Assembly: GCA_016709545.1 (NCBI GenBank) | Contig: JADJMO010000001.1 | Span: 248,001 to 312,000, forward strand | Source of the DNA: Myxococcales bacterium | Lineage (GTDB): Bacteria > Myxococcota_A > Polyangia > Polyangiales > JADJMO01 | Direction: 5' to 3' | Length of the DNA stretch: 64,000 nt | In this document: piece after piece, positions 1 through 8,628 of the stretch | Layout: the number at the start of each line of letters is the position of its first letter | Position numbering within the stretch: the first letter of the stretch is position 1 | The notes under the pieces: model-generated | What the model was told of the DNA's origin: nothing | Database searches by the model: none | The model's input: only the letters and a program-made list of their open reading frames with translations | Made by a program: the position numbers and the translations under genes

Positions 1-456
1 GTGACATCCAACGGACATACGAAGGGCCGCGGACACCCACGACGAGAGGGCGACGGGAAGCTCAGACGCGCGGAGCCGCCGAAGACCCGGCTTCGTCGGT
101 CCGAAGCGGAACGGGAGCAGCCGACGCGCAGGCCGAGCGCCACCGTCGTGGGCGCCACGAGAGCCCGCCGCGACGCGCCCTGGGCCACGCGCATCACATC
201 GGAGCGGACCACGGCGGCGGTGGCCCCGACGAGGACGTCGCCCTCCTGCGAGGTCCGGGTCGGCGGGCCGCCTGCGGCAGAGTGACGAGCAGGGAGGACA
301 AGGATGGCGGCGGGCAGGCGATCGGTTCGCATGGCGTTCCTTGGGCGACGCGATGGGCGCGTCGTCGGGAGCAGGAACGAGGCTTCGCTGCGCTCTTCTC
401 CCGCGCAGGCGACGTTTGTCGCGAAGGCACGCAGGCTGCCGCCCCCTGTCACGCTG
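1..456. other. Region with no supported gene
   Basis: No reading frame here has a recognisable domain, a ribosome binding site with a credible start, or a plausible composition. Open frames on both strands are Arg/Pro/Ser-rich, as expected from high-GC DNA read out of frame. The region lies downstream of the MATE gene's stop at 457. A partial gene running off the left edge cannot be excluded. Confidence 0.5.
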
Positions 457-1855
457 TCAGGCGACGACCGTCTTCCAGGTGCCGCGACGGAACGCGATCC
501 CGCCGAGGATCGCCTGCATCGAGTAGGCGGCGGTGATCGCGAGGAACACGCCGAGCGGACCGAGGCCCACGGTGCGCGCGAGGAACCACGCGAGCGGGAT
601 CTTGAAGGCCCAGAAGCAGCCGAGGTTCACGAGCGTCGGTGTCACGGTGTCACCCGCGCCGTTGAACGCCTGCATCGTGACCATGCCGTAGGCGAAGAAG
701 CCGAAGCCGAGCGCGACGAGGCGCAGGCAGAGGACGGCGGACGCGGCGACGGCGACCTCCTTGGTGAACACCATCACCGCGAGCGAGGGCACGAGGGCGA
801 GCACGATCCCGAGGCCGCCGAGGAAGCCGACGTTGTAGCGGGCGACCGTGCGCACCGCTCTCTCTGCGCGGTCGGGGCGGCCGGCGCCGAGGTTCTGTCC
901 GACGAGCGTGGCGGCGGCGCCCGCGAGGCCCCACGAGGGCAGCATCGCGAACACCGCGATGCGCATGGCGATGGTGTAGCCGGCGATGACGTCGCTCCCG
1001 AACCCCGCGAGGATGCGCACGAGACCGAGCCAGCTCGCGGTCTCGACCAGCACCTGCAGCGTGCCCGCGGTCGCGATCCGCAGGAGCTCGCGGAGCGGCC
1101 CGAGGCGAGGGAGCAGGTGACGGAGGCGTATGGCGATCCTCGTCTTGCCTCTCGCGAGCACGAACACCTGGTAGCCGACGCCGATCCCGCGGCTCACGGT
1201 GGTCGCGATCGCGGCGCCCTCGACCCCGAGGCGCGGCACGGGACCGACGCCGAACACCAGCACGGGCGCGAGCACGAGGTTGCACCCGTTCGCGAGCCAG
1301 AGCGCGCGCATGGCGACCGCCGCGTCGCCCGCGCTGCGGAACGCGGCGTTGATGACGAACAGCAGGAAAGATCGAGCCGTTGCCGGCGAGCATGATGCGC
1401 GCGTAGCCGGAGCCGTAGCGCACCACCTCGGGCGTCGCGCCGACGAGGCCGAGCAGGCGCGGCGCCCACGTGAGGCCGATCAGCGACACGACGCTGGCGC
1501 ACGCGACGGCGACCAGGACGACCTGCATCGCGGCGACCGACGCGCCGTCGCCGTCCTTCTCGCCGATCCGCCGCGCCACCATCGCGGTCGCGCCGGCCGA
1601 GAGCCCCATCGCCACCGCGTAGACGAGCGAGAGCATCGACTCGGTGAGGCCGACCGTCGTGATCGCGTTCGAGCCGAGCCGCGACACGACGAAGATGTCG
1701 ACGATGGTGAGGAGCGACTCCATGGCCATCTCGAGCAACGTCGGGATGGCGAGCAGCACCACCGCGCGGGGGATCGGGATCGCCGTGAGGTCGGCCTCCG
1801 TCCCGCGCAGGGCCTCCTTCACCGTCGACCACCACCGCTCCACGGGCGTCGCCAT
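457..1855 (-). CDS. MATE family efflux transporter (one frameshift)
   Basis: Inner-membrane multidrug/toxin extrusion antiporter of the MATE family, expected to export organic compounds in exchange for Na+ or H+. The reconstructed protein is about 465 aa, normal for the family, with about 12 hydrophobic segments in two homologous halves. The N-terminal half reads IPIPRAVVLLAIPTLLEMAM and carries the typical VDIFVVSRLGSNAITTVGL segment. The frame breaks near 1367: after LAGNGSIF the protein resumes as LLFVINAAFRSAGDAAVAM if one T is removed from a TTT run (coding strand). The start at 1855 (MATPVERWW) is preferred over an upstream in-frame start at 2002 because the extra residues look non-coding. 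A sequencing error is likelier than a true pseudogene, since both halves are well conserved in style. The substrate cannot be inferred. Confidence 0.85.
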
Positions 1856-1982
1856 GACCCGGACTGGCGCTGGCGGGAAGTGCCGGATTGGCAGACCCCG
1901 GTGACGGGGCCTGTCCCGTTGACAGGGCGGCGCTCGATGGCTCGGGAAATCCGCTGGATTCCGCAACGGCACGTGGCTCGCA

Positions 1983-2819
1983 GTGGTGGTCGTCGTGCCC
2001 ACTCCGCGCTGGTTCTACCTGCTCGTCGCCGCGCTGCTGCTCGGGAGCTCGGCGCTGGTCGCGCGAGGGGTCGCCGCGCTCGCGGCCGCCCAGTTCCTCC
2101 CCGCCTACGTCTCCGTCGCCTCGCCGCCGGACGCTCCGCCCGTCGTGCCCCTCGCGCCGGCGAAGAAGCTCGTGATCGAGACCGATCCGACCCCGAAGCC
2201 GAAGGAGCCCCTGCTCGTCAGCCGCTGCGCGGACGGCCGCATCGTCGTCAGCGCGATCGATCCGCTGGTCGACGACCGCTCGCTGGTGGTCGTCGAGACG
2301 ACGCGCGGCAAGTCCATGGCGCGCAAGGGTGGCGAGGTCGACGGTCGCCGCGTGGTGGCGATCGGGATCGACCGCGTGGTGCTGCGTGACGGCCCGCGTC
2401 TCTGCTTCGTGGACGCGAGCAAGCCCACCAGCGTCTCGTCCGGGACCTCGGCCCTCGCGAGCCCATCCTCGACCGTGGCCGGCATCGAGATCGTCGACGC
2501 GAGCCACGCGCGCATCGAGCGCACCCTCCGCGACCGGCTCCTCGAGAACCACCTCGAGCTCATGAAGACGCTGCGGGGCGGCCCCGACCTGCTCGACGGC
2601 AAGGTGGTCGGTCTGCGCTTGATGGCCGCGCCACCGGGCAGCGTGCCCGCGGCCCTCGGGCTGCGCGCCGGAGACTCGCTGCGCTCGATCAACGGCTACT
2701 CGCTCGCGAGCCCCGAGCAGATGCTCGAGGCGTTCGCCAAGCTCCGTACCGCACCGTTCCTCGAGATCCAGTACGTGCGAGCGGGACAGTCGCTGGGCAT
2801 GCGGCTCGAAGTGCTCTAG
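1983..2819 (+). CDS. GspC-like type II secretion protein with C-terminal PDZ domain
   Basis: Probable bitopic inner-membrane protein of 278 aa resembling GspC, the type II secretion component that links the inner-membrane platform to the secretin. Residues about 8-31 form one N-terminal membrane segment (WFYLLVAALLLGSSALVARG). A Pro-rich linker follows, then a small beta domain about 75-150 (VSRCADGRIVVSAID; VVAIGIDRVVLRDGPRLCF), as in the GspC homology region. A PDZ domain closes the protein at about 200-278 (ALGLRAGDSLRSINGYSLAS). The start is a GTG with two in-frame neighbours and no strong ribosome binding site, so the first residues are uncertain. No other gsp gene is in the window, so this is an orphan. 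It may serve a main gsp operon elsewhere or be a PDZ protein of separate role. Confidence 0.68.
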   Translation: MVVVVPTPRWFYLLVAALLLGSSALVARGVAALAAAQFLPAYVSVASPPDAPPVVPLAPAKKLVIETDPTPKPKEPLLVSRCADGRIVVSAIDPLVDDRSLVVVETTRGKSMARKGGEVDGRRVVAIGIDRVVLRDGPRLCFVDASKPTSVSSGTSALASPSSTVAGIEIVDASHARIERTLRDRLLENHLELMKTLRGGPDLLDGKVVGLRLMAAPPGSVPAALGLRAGDSLRSINGYSLASPEQMLEAFAKLRTAPFLEIQYVRAGQSLGMRLEVL

Positions 2820-2892
2820 ACAAGGGCTCCCCACGGTCGAGCTGTGCCGGGAACTACCGCTCGGCCTTCGCCCCTACTACAGTTCGTCGATC

Positions 2893-3933
2893 ATGCCGCC
2901 GAAGTCGAAGTCGCCTCCTGTCGAGACCTTGCGAGAGCCCCCGTCGCGCCGCGAGATGCTCCAGCGGGCCGGCCTCGCCGCCGGGGTCATGGCGGGCACC
3001 GCGGCGCTCGCCAAGTGGCGCTGGGACAAGGGCGGCTTCGGGCAGCACTTCGCCGAGGGCCAGCGCCAGGTCCGCGACTTCCGCCTCCGGTCCGACCCGG
3101 GCCCGCTCGACCTCGCCATCGCGCGCGGCAAGCCCGAAGACCCGACCAGGCCCCCGGCCACCCCGACGCAGCTCGTCGAGGCCGTCCTTGCGGCGATGGG
3201 CGGCATGCAGCGGTTCATCTCGCGCGGCGACGTCGTCGCCATCAAGCCCAACATCGGCTGGGACCGCACGCCGCTGCACGGCGCGAACACCAACCCCGAG
3301 GTGGTGGGGGCGGTGGTGAAGGCCTGCTACGCGGCCGGCGCCAAGCACGTGGTCGTCACCGACGCGAGCTGCAACGATCCGGGCCGCTGCTTCCAGAAGT
3401 CGGGCATCTGGAACGCCGCGTACGCGATGGGCGCCGAGGTGATCCTCCCGAGCGAGCACCGCTTCCGCACCATGCGCCTCCGCGGCGACGTGCTCGACGA
3501 GTGGCCGGTCTACACGCCGCTGGTCAACGCCGACAAGGTGATCAACCTGCCGGTGGCCAAGCACCACAACCTCTCCAAGTACACCGCCGCCATGAAGAAC
3601 TGGTACGGCGTGCTCGGCGGCCGGCGCAACCGGCTCCACCAGAGCATCGACCTCAGCGTGGCCGACCTCGCCACCTTCATGCGCCCGACGCTCACCATCC
3701 TCGACGCGGTCCGCGTGCTCATGCGCAACGGCCCGCAGGGTGGCAACTTCGACGACGCGCGCGAGGCCCACGTCGTCGCCGCGTGCACCGACCAGGTCGC
3801 GCTCGACGCGTGGGGCTGCCAGCTCATCGGCCAGAAGCGCGAGAACCTCGCCTACCTGAAGATCGCCGAGGAGCGCGGCATCGGCACCTCGCAGTTCGAG
3901 AAGCTCCGTACGCGCGAGGTCTCGCTCGTCTGA
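2893..3933 (+). CDS. DUF362 domain protein, Tat-exported
   Basis: A 346-aa DUF362 family protein with a twin-arginine signal: SRREMLQRAGLAAGVMAG at residues 18-35, with the paired arginines at 19-20, so export in folded form across the inner membrane is expected. The body has typical DUF362 stretches: VVAIKPNIGWDR, a VVTDASC turn, and VINLPVAKHHNLSKYTAAMKN, where the conserved Lys/His/Asn cluster of the family sits. DUF362 proteins often occur with ferredoxin-type iron-sulfur proteins, and here the next gene is a polyferredoxin whose ATG overlaps this stop (TGATG at 3931-3935), implying translational coupling. The biochemical activity of DUF362 is not established; a redox role is inferred from context. 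Confidence 0.88.
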   Translation: MPPKSKSPPVETLREPPSRREMLQRAGLAAGVMAGTAALAKWRWDKGGFGQHFAEGQRQVRDFRLRSDPGPLDLAIARGKPEDPTRPPATPTQLVEAVLAAMGGMQRFISRGDVVAIKPNIGWDRTPLHGANTNPEVVGAVVKACYAAGAKHVVVTDASCNDPGRCFQKSGIWNAAYAMGAEVILPSEHRFRTMRLRGDVLDEWPVYTPLVNADKVINLPVAKHHNLSKYTAAMKNWYGVLGGRRNRLHQSIDLSVADLATFMRPTLTILDAVRVLMRNGPQGGNFDDAREAHVVAACTDQVALDAWGCQLIGQKRENLAYLKIAEERGIGTSQFEKLRTREVSLV

Positions 3934-6032
3934 TGGCCGCCGCACTCCGAGACAAGGGCCAAAGGGGAGAAAAGGGCCGCGAAGACGCCGTCTCGCACGA
4001 CGCCCCCATCCCGTGGCGCGGTGTCGTCGGCCAGGTGCCGGCGCTCGACACGCTCGGCGAGGCGCTGCCTCCGCCGAGCCCGTCGGTGACCCGCGAGGGC
4101 CCCCCGAAGCGGCGGCTGCACCTGCGCCTCGTGGAGCACCAGGTGGTGCACGCGGAGACCGAGGAGGCCACTGGCTCGCGATGTGCGCTGCCGGTGCAAG
4201 GCATCGTGGGCGTCACCGACCCGAGCCAGCCGGTCGCGAGCGCCGCGGTCGGTGCGAGCTCTGCCCCCGCGAAGGGCCCGTCCAAGGTCACCCAGTGGGT
4301 GAAGAAGCTGTTCCAGAAGAAGCGTCGCGCCGGCTCCGGGATCCCCGCGCGCACCTCGATCCGCACCCTCGTGTGGATCCGGCGCCTCGCGCAGACGGGC
4401 TTCTTCCTCCTGTTCATGTACTGGCTCGTGAACACCGCGTTCCGCGGCAGCTTCGCGAGCACCGAGCAGAACATCCGCATGACCAAGCCCGTCGAGGGCT
4501 TCCTGCTCGCCGACCCGTTCGTCGCGCTCATCACGCTGCTCTCGAGCCACACGCTCTACCGCGGGCTCTTCTGGTCGCTCGGCCTCGTCGGCCTCACGCT
4601 CGTCTTCGGCCGCGTGTTCTGCGGGTGGATCTGCCCGTTCGGCACGCTGCACCACTTCCTCGGGTGGCTGCTCCCGTCGCGCAAGGGCAAGGGCGCCAAG
4701 CGCGTCGCCGCGAACCACACGCGTCCCTACCAGAAGCTCAAGTTCTACCTGCTCTACGCGTTCCTCGCGGCCGCGGCGGCGGGCGTCGTGGTCGGTGGGG
4801 TGTTCGACCCGATCTGCGTGATGGTCCGCGCGGTGGGCCTCTCGGTGTTGCCAGCCACGGCGTGGGTCAGCACCCACCTGCTCGGCATGGCCTCCAACAG
4901 CAACGTGCGCCTCCTGCAGGTGAGCGCCGACGCCACCCAGGATCTGCTCGCGCGCTCGGTGTTCCAGACCAAGCAGTACTACTTCCACCAGGCGTGGTTC
5001 ATCGGCGCGCTGTTCGTCGCGATCCTGTTCATGAACCGCATCGTCCCGCGGTTCTGGTGTCGCGCGCTCTGCCCGCTGGGCGCCCTCCTCGGCGTCATGG
5101 CCAAATACGCGGTCGTGGGCATGGAGAAGGACCACGCCAAGTGCACCGACTGCAACCTCTGCATCGTCCACTGCCAGGGCGCGGATTCGCCCCAGGGTGG
5201 CGTGAAGTGGCGGCAGGACGAGTGCCACGTGTGCCTCAACTGCGAGACCGCGTGCCCCGAGGACGTCATCAAGTTCCGCTTCTTCCCGAACTGGAAGAGC
5301 CGCACCACCGAGCTGGTCCCCGAGCGACGCACCGCGCTCGCCTCGGTGGCCGCCGGCGCCGCGTTCTATGCGCTCCACCGCCAGAGCGACGCGAGCGTCG
5401 CCGAGGTGAACTACAACCCGAAGGGCATCCGCCCGCCGGGCTCGATCGAGGAGCACGCGTTCCTCGAGAAGTGCATCCGCTGCGCGGAGTGCATGAAGGT
5501 GTGCCCGAACAACGCGCTGCACCCGGCGTTCCTGGAGGCCGGCGTCGAGGGCCTCTGGACCCCGATCCTCATCCCGCGCATCGGGTACTGCGAGTCGAGC
5601 TGCGTGCTCTGCGGCGACGTGTGCCCCACCGGCGCGATCCAGAAGATCAACGAGACGCAGAAGCTCGGCAAGTGGAAGCAGATCGGCAAGGAGTGGGAGG
5701 TCGCGCCGATCCGCATGGGCACGGCGTTCTTCGACAAGGGGCGGTGCCTGCCGTGGTCGATGGCCACACCCTGCATCGTCTGCGAGGAGTTCTGCCCGAC
5801 CTCGCCCAAGGCCATCTACACGCTCGACGACGTGGTCATCAACCGCAAGGGCGAGTCGATCAAGGTGCAGAAGCCCGTGGTCGACCCGAACCTCTGCATC
5901 GGGTGCGGCGCCTGCGAGAAGGTCTGCCCGGTCGTCGACCAGCCCGCGGTCTACGTGACCAGCGTCGGCGAGAGCCGCAGCAAGACCAACGTGATCCTCC
6001 TCGAGAACACGAGCTACAACACCAAGACCTAG
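3933..6032 (+). CDS. NapH/NosR-like membrane polyferredoxin (4Fe-4S)
   Basis: A 699-aa inner-membrane electron-transfer protein. After a cytoplasmic N-terminal stretch of about 140 residues come several membrane helices with the two CxxxCP motifs typical of NapH/NosR/YccM-like proteins (CGWICPFGTL and CRALCPLGALLG). The C-terminal half has a series of ferredoxin-type cysteine clusters: CTDCNLCIVHC (about 404), CHVCLNCETACP (about 430), CIRCAECMKVCP (about 514), CESSCVLCGDVCP (about 552), CIVCEEFCP (about 613) and CIGCGACEKVCP (about 658). This could hold five or six [4Fe-4S] clusters. The start is the ATG overlapping the DUF362 stop; a longer upstream frame exists but overlaps that gene. It probably moves electrons between the quinone pool and the DUF362 partner or another periplasmic acceptor (inferred). 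Confidence 0.88.
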   Translation: MAAALRDKGQRGEKGREDAVSHDAPIPWRGVVGQVPALDTLGEALPPPSPSVTREGPPKRRLHLRLVEHQVVHAETEEATGSRCALPVQGIVGVTDPSQPVASAAVGASSAPAKGPSKVTQWVKKLFQKKRRAGSGIPARTSIRTLVWIRRLAQTGFFLLFMYWLVNTAFRGSFASTEQNIRMTKPVEGFLLADPFVALITLLSSHTLYRGLFWSLGLVGLTLVFGRVFCGWICPFGTLHHFLGWLLPSRKGKGAKRVAANHTRPYQKLKFYLLYAFLAAAAAGVVVGGVFDPICVMVRAVGLSVLPATAWVSTHLLGMASNSNVRLLQVSADATQDLLARSVFQTKQYYFHQAWFIGALFVAILFMNRIVPRFWCRALCPLGALLGVMAKYAVVGMEKDHAKCTDCNLCIVHCQGADSPQGGVKWRQDECHVCLNCETACPEDVIKFRFFPNWKSRTTELVPERRTALASVAAGAAFYALHRQSDASVAEVNYNPKGIRPPGSIEEHAFLEKCIRCAECMKVCPNNALHPAFLEAGVEGLWTPILIPRIGYCESSCVLCGDVCPTGAIQKINETQKLGKWKQIGKEWEVAPIRMGTAFFDKGRCLPWSMATPCIVCEEFCPTSPKAIYTLDDVVINRKGESIKVQKPVVDPNLCIGCGACEKVCPVVDQPAVYVTSVGESRSKTNVILLENTSYNTKT

Positions 6033-6680
6033 ATGATCGTCGAGACCTTCCCCGCCGGCCCGCTCGGCTGCAACTGCACCATCCTCGGCGACCCCTCGAC
6101 CAAGCAGGCCATCGTCATCGATCCCGGCGGCGATTTCCCCGCGATCGAGGCCGTGATCGCCGAGCACGGGCTCACCGTGAAGGCGATCCTCCACACCCAC
6201 ACGCACATCGATCACGTGGGCGCGACCGCCGCCGTGCAGAAGAAGCACGGCGCCGCCGCGCGCATCCACGAGGGCGACGAGTTCCTCTACTCGATCCTCC
6301 CGATCCAGGCGCAGATGCTGGGCATGCGCACCGCACCCGAGCACGCCGAGCTCGAGGCCGCGCTGCGAGACGACGAGGTGATCGGCCTCGGGGGCATCGA
6401 CCTGCGCGTCATCCACACGCCCGGGCACACCCCGGGCTCCTGCTGCTTCGAGGTCCGGCAGAAGGGCGACGACGCCGTCCTCCTGTTCGCCGGCGACACG
6501 CTGTTCTGCCGGAGCGTCGGCCGCACCGATCTTTGGGGCGGCGACCAGGCCGCGCTGGTGAGCTCGATCAAGAAGAAGCTCTTCGCGCTGCCCGACCCCA
6601 CGCGGGTCGTGTGCGGCCACGGCGAGGACACGACGATCGGCGAGGAGCGCCGCGAGAACCCGTTCGTGCGGGTGCGCTAG
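6033..6680 (+). CDS. MBL-fold metallo-hydrolase (glyoxalase II-like)
   Basis: A 215-aa metallo-beta-lactamase-fold hydrolase of the small glyoxalase II-like (YcbL-type) group. The metal-binding motif is HTHTHIDH at residues 54-61, where H56, H58, D60 and H61 form the canonical HxHxDH. Further ligands are the His in HTPGHTPGS, the Asp in FAGDTLF, and the His in CGHGEDTTIGEE near the C-terminus. The protein begins one base after the polyferredoxin stop, so it is almost certainly co-transcribed and co-translated with the DUF362 and polyferredoxin genes. Proteins of this group hydrolyse thioesters or related substrates; which one applies here is unknown. No signal peptide is visible, so it is cytoplasmic. 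Confidence 0.87.
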   Translation: MIVETFPAGPLGCNCTILGDPSTKQAIVIDPGGDFPAIEAVIAEHGLTVKAILHTHTHIDHVGATAAVQKKHGAAARIHEGDEFLYSILPIQAQMLGMRTAPEHAELEAALRDDEVIGLGGIDLRVIHTPGHTPGSCCFEVRQKGDDAVLLFAGDTLFCRSVGRTDLWGGDQAALVSSIKKKLFALPDPTRVVCGHGEDTTIGEERRENPFVRVR

Positions 6681-6686
6681 CCCTCG

Positions 6687-7583
6687 TCAGTCGCAGGTGG
6701 CTTCTTCGACCGGCACGCCCGGCGGCATGTAGAGCTTGAACACGTCCTTCGGCAGCGGCGGGTTCACGAACGCCTCCTCGTACTTGAAGATGACGTCGCT
6801 CTTCTTGGCCGGGACCTCGACGTGGATCTTGCGGGGCACGTCGACCTCGACGTCGGGGCCGCTCGGCAGGACGTCGTCGCTGAGGCCGTCCGGATCGACG
6901 ATGGCCTTGGCCGTCGCCGTCTTCTGGTGATCGGCCATGGTGACGCGGTAGACGAGCGCGTCGTCGCGCCAGGCGAGCACGCCGAGCAGGCGCATGCGCT
7001 GCTCACCCCACGGCTTGTCGAGGTCCTCGGGCCAGGGGGTCATGCGCAGCTCGTGGAGCTTGGGCTCGGTCGACGAGGTGGTCTCGTGTCCGAGGGCGAC
7101 GACGTAGAACCCACCGTCGCCGTTCCACTTCACGCTGTCGCAGGTGACCTTCTGCGGCAGGTCGGGCCGCATGCCCCACAGCATCGGCACGAGCTCGCGC
7201 GAGGCGAGCGGCACCTGGGTGATGCGGGCGATGTTGCAGGGCTTGGCGAGGCCGATGATGTAGCGCCCGTTGGCCTTGTCGTCGGCCCAGAAGCGCACGC
7301 CATCGGAGGCGACCTCGCCCGCCGAGCCCACCACGCTGGCGCTGATGCCGATGCGGAGCTTGTCGGGCGCGCTCGCGAGCAGCTTGAGCTCGCCCTTCAC
7401 GCGGCCCTTCTCGCCGAGGTAGTCGATCTTGGCGTTGCCGCGGATGCCGGTGACCTTGGCGTAGGTCGCGTCGAGCCGCGCGACCGCCGACTTGGCGTCG
7501 GGCAGGGGGGACTTCGGCGGGGCGAACGAGGTGCAGCCGACGGCGAAGAGCCCTGCAGCGAACAGACATCCGAGCGCGCGCAT
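6687..7583 (-). CDS. Lipoprotein, LolA/LolB- or DUF4292-like
   Basis: A 298-aa lipoprotein: the signal sequence ends in the lipobox AVGC with the lipidated Cys at 17. The mature part starts with an amphipathic stretch (LDATYAKVTGIRGNAKIDYL) and runs as antiparallel beta strands (KGRVKGELKLLASAPDKLRIGI). This pattern is seen in LolA/LolB-like and DUF4292 outer-membrane-facing lipoproteins. Four cysteines lie in the mature region. It is convergent with the MBL gene (6-base gap) and its start is only 29 bases from the divergent DCC gene. Assignment to a named family is tentative. Confidence 0.75.
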   Translation of the reverse strand: MRALGCLFAAGLFAVGCTSFAPPKSPLPDAKSAVARLDATYAKVTGIRGNAKIDYLGEKGRVKGELKLLASAPDKLRIGISASVVGSAGEVASDGVRFWADDKANGRYIIGLAKPCNIARITQVPLASRELVPMLWGMRPDLPQKVTCDSVKWNGDGGFYVVALGHETTSSTEPKLHELRMTPWPEDLDKPWGEQRMRLLGVLAWRDDALVYRVTMADHQKTATAKAIVDPDGLSDDVLPSGPDVEVDVPRKIHVEVPAKKSDVIFKYEEAFVNPPLPKDVFKLYMPPGVPVEEATCD

Positions 7584-7612
7584 CGGGACTCGCTACCACG
7601 TACCATCGAGGG

Positions 7613-8038
7613 ATGGATCGGAGCGGAGACGGCGCGCAGCAGGCGGAGGAGGGCGCGGTGTTGCTCTTCGATGGCGTCTGCAATCTCTGCAACGGCGCGG
7701 TCGACTTCGTCCTCCGTCACGAGCGCGCGCCGACGCTGCGGTTCGCGGCGTTCCAGTCGACGGCGGGGGTCGAGCTGCTCCGCGCACACGGGCTCTCCGA
7801 GGCGCTGGAGACGATGGTGCTGGTCGAGGCGGGGCGGGCGAGCGTCCGGTCGACGGCGGCGTTGCGCGCCGCACGCCACCTCCGTGCGCCTTGGTCGTGG
7901 GCCTTCGCGCTCTTGCTCTTGCCCCGACCGCTGCGCGACGGGGTCTACCGGATCGTCGCTCGGAACCGCCTCCGCTGGTTCGGCGAGCGGGAGACCTGCC
8001 GGGTGCCCACCCCGGAGCTCCGCGCGAGGTTCCTCTGA
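7613..8038 (+). CDS. DCC-family thiol-disulfide oxidoreductase-like protein (DUF393)
   Basis: A 141-aa protein of the DUF393/DCC family, named for the Asp-Cys-Cys arrangement near the N-terminus. The signature is VLLFDGVCNLCNGAVDFVL at about residues 16-34, with a CxxC pair resembling thioredoxin-like redox sites. The typical family region LRFAAFQSTAG follows, and the C-terminal part contains the WAFALLLLPRPLRDGVYRIVARNRLRWFG segment common in this family. Cellular partners are unknown and the redox activity is inferred from the CxxC. The start at 7613 lies 29 bases from the oppositely oriented lipoprotein gene; a GTG start nearer the domain is possible. Confidence 0.85.
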   Translation: MDRSGDGAQQAEEGAVLLFDGVCNLCNGAVDFVLRHERAPTLRFAAFQSTAGVELLRAHGLSEALETMVLVEAGRASVRSTAALRAARHLRAPWSWAFALLLLPRPLRDGVYRIVARNRLRWFGERETCRVPTPELRARFL

Positions 8039-8185
8039 AGGGGCCAGGAGGGCGGTTTTCGCGGCCACTGTCCCTTGGGGAATTTTCCTTGGCGCTCCGC
8101 GGAACTTTTCTGCCAGGACCCTGTCTGAGCCCCCGTACCGTGACTGACCATCGCCCCGCGACCGCACTTGACCTCAACACGCCCC

Positions 8186-8215
8186 TTGACCGGAACGCAC
8201 GGCTCCCGTTACACT
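8186..8215 (+). promoter_or_regulatory. Predicted sigma70-type promoter
   Basis: TTGACC at 8186-8191 and TACACT at 8210-8215 are separated by 18 bases, close to the housekeeping consensus and unusual in this GC-rich sequence. Transcription would start near 8222, about 35 bases before the ATG at 8257, and could run on into the FHA/TonB-like gene. Confidence 0.5.
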
Positions 8216-8256
8216 CATACTGTAACCCGGGCGGATTGTTTCAGGGAGGCTGTATC

Positions 8257-8511
8257 ATGCGTCGTTCGCTCACTGTTCTCGTCGGCGTGCTCAGTCTGGT
8301 GGCTCTCGAGGGAATCGCTTCCGCAGCCGACAAGAAAAAGGGCGGCAGCGACGTGGAAGAGATGACGTTCGAGGACGACAAGCTCCTCACGTCCAATCTC
8401 GGCCCCGACCAAGCGAAGATCACCACCCGTGGTGGCCCGGTCCGCACGATCCTCGTGCGCCCGCGTACCTCCTTCGTCCCCGAGATGCTCAAGTCGATCG
8501 AGAACCTGTGA
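8257..8511 (+). CDS. Small secreted protein of unknown function
   Basis: An 84-aa protein with a clear Sec signal peptide: MRRSLTVLVGVLSLVALEG followed by an ASAAD cleavage region. The mature part (about 60 aa) is charged (KKKGGSDVEEMTFEDDKLLT) and ends in a short segment with PVRTILVRPRTSFVPEMLKS. A good ribosome binding site (gggaggc, 8244-8250) precedes the ATG, and a promoter-like sequence lies upstream; together they make the start firm. It sits 117 bases before the FHA/TonB-like gliding-type gene and probably shares its transcript. No known family is recognised. A periplasmic accessory role in the same envelope complex is a context-based guess. Confidence 0.75.
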   Translation: MRRSLTVLVGVLSLVALEGIASAADKKKGGSDVEEMTFEDDKLLTSNLGPDQAKITTRGGPVRTILVRPRTSFVPEMLKSIENL

Positions 8512-8628
8512 TCTAGATCCCTCGAGCAGCTCGGAGGTTCCTCCTGGATCCGCCAGGACACTTCAGGCTCTTCGAATCTTTTCATCGGCAACGAACTGGT
8601 CACCGACGCGTGACCGGATGGGTGTTTC

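Noticed and set aside
304..1395. A plus-strand frame of 363 codons opposite the MATE gene
   Set aside because: Arg/Glu/His-rich shadow with no domain; the minus-strand MATE protein explains the region.
3852..6620. A 922-codon minus-strand frame over the redox operon
   Set aside because: Antisense shadow; the plus strand carries the ferredoxin cysteines and MBL histidines.
8512..8628. Short inverted repeats (cctgg/ccagg) before the FHA/TonB-like gene as a riboswitch or attenuator
   Set aside because: Stems of about five base pairs with no conserved aptamer features; not enough to support a regulatory RNA.
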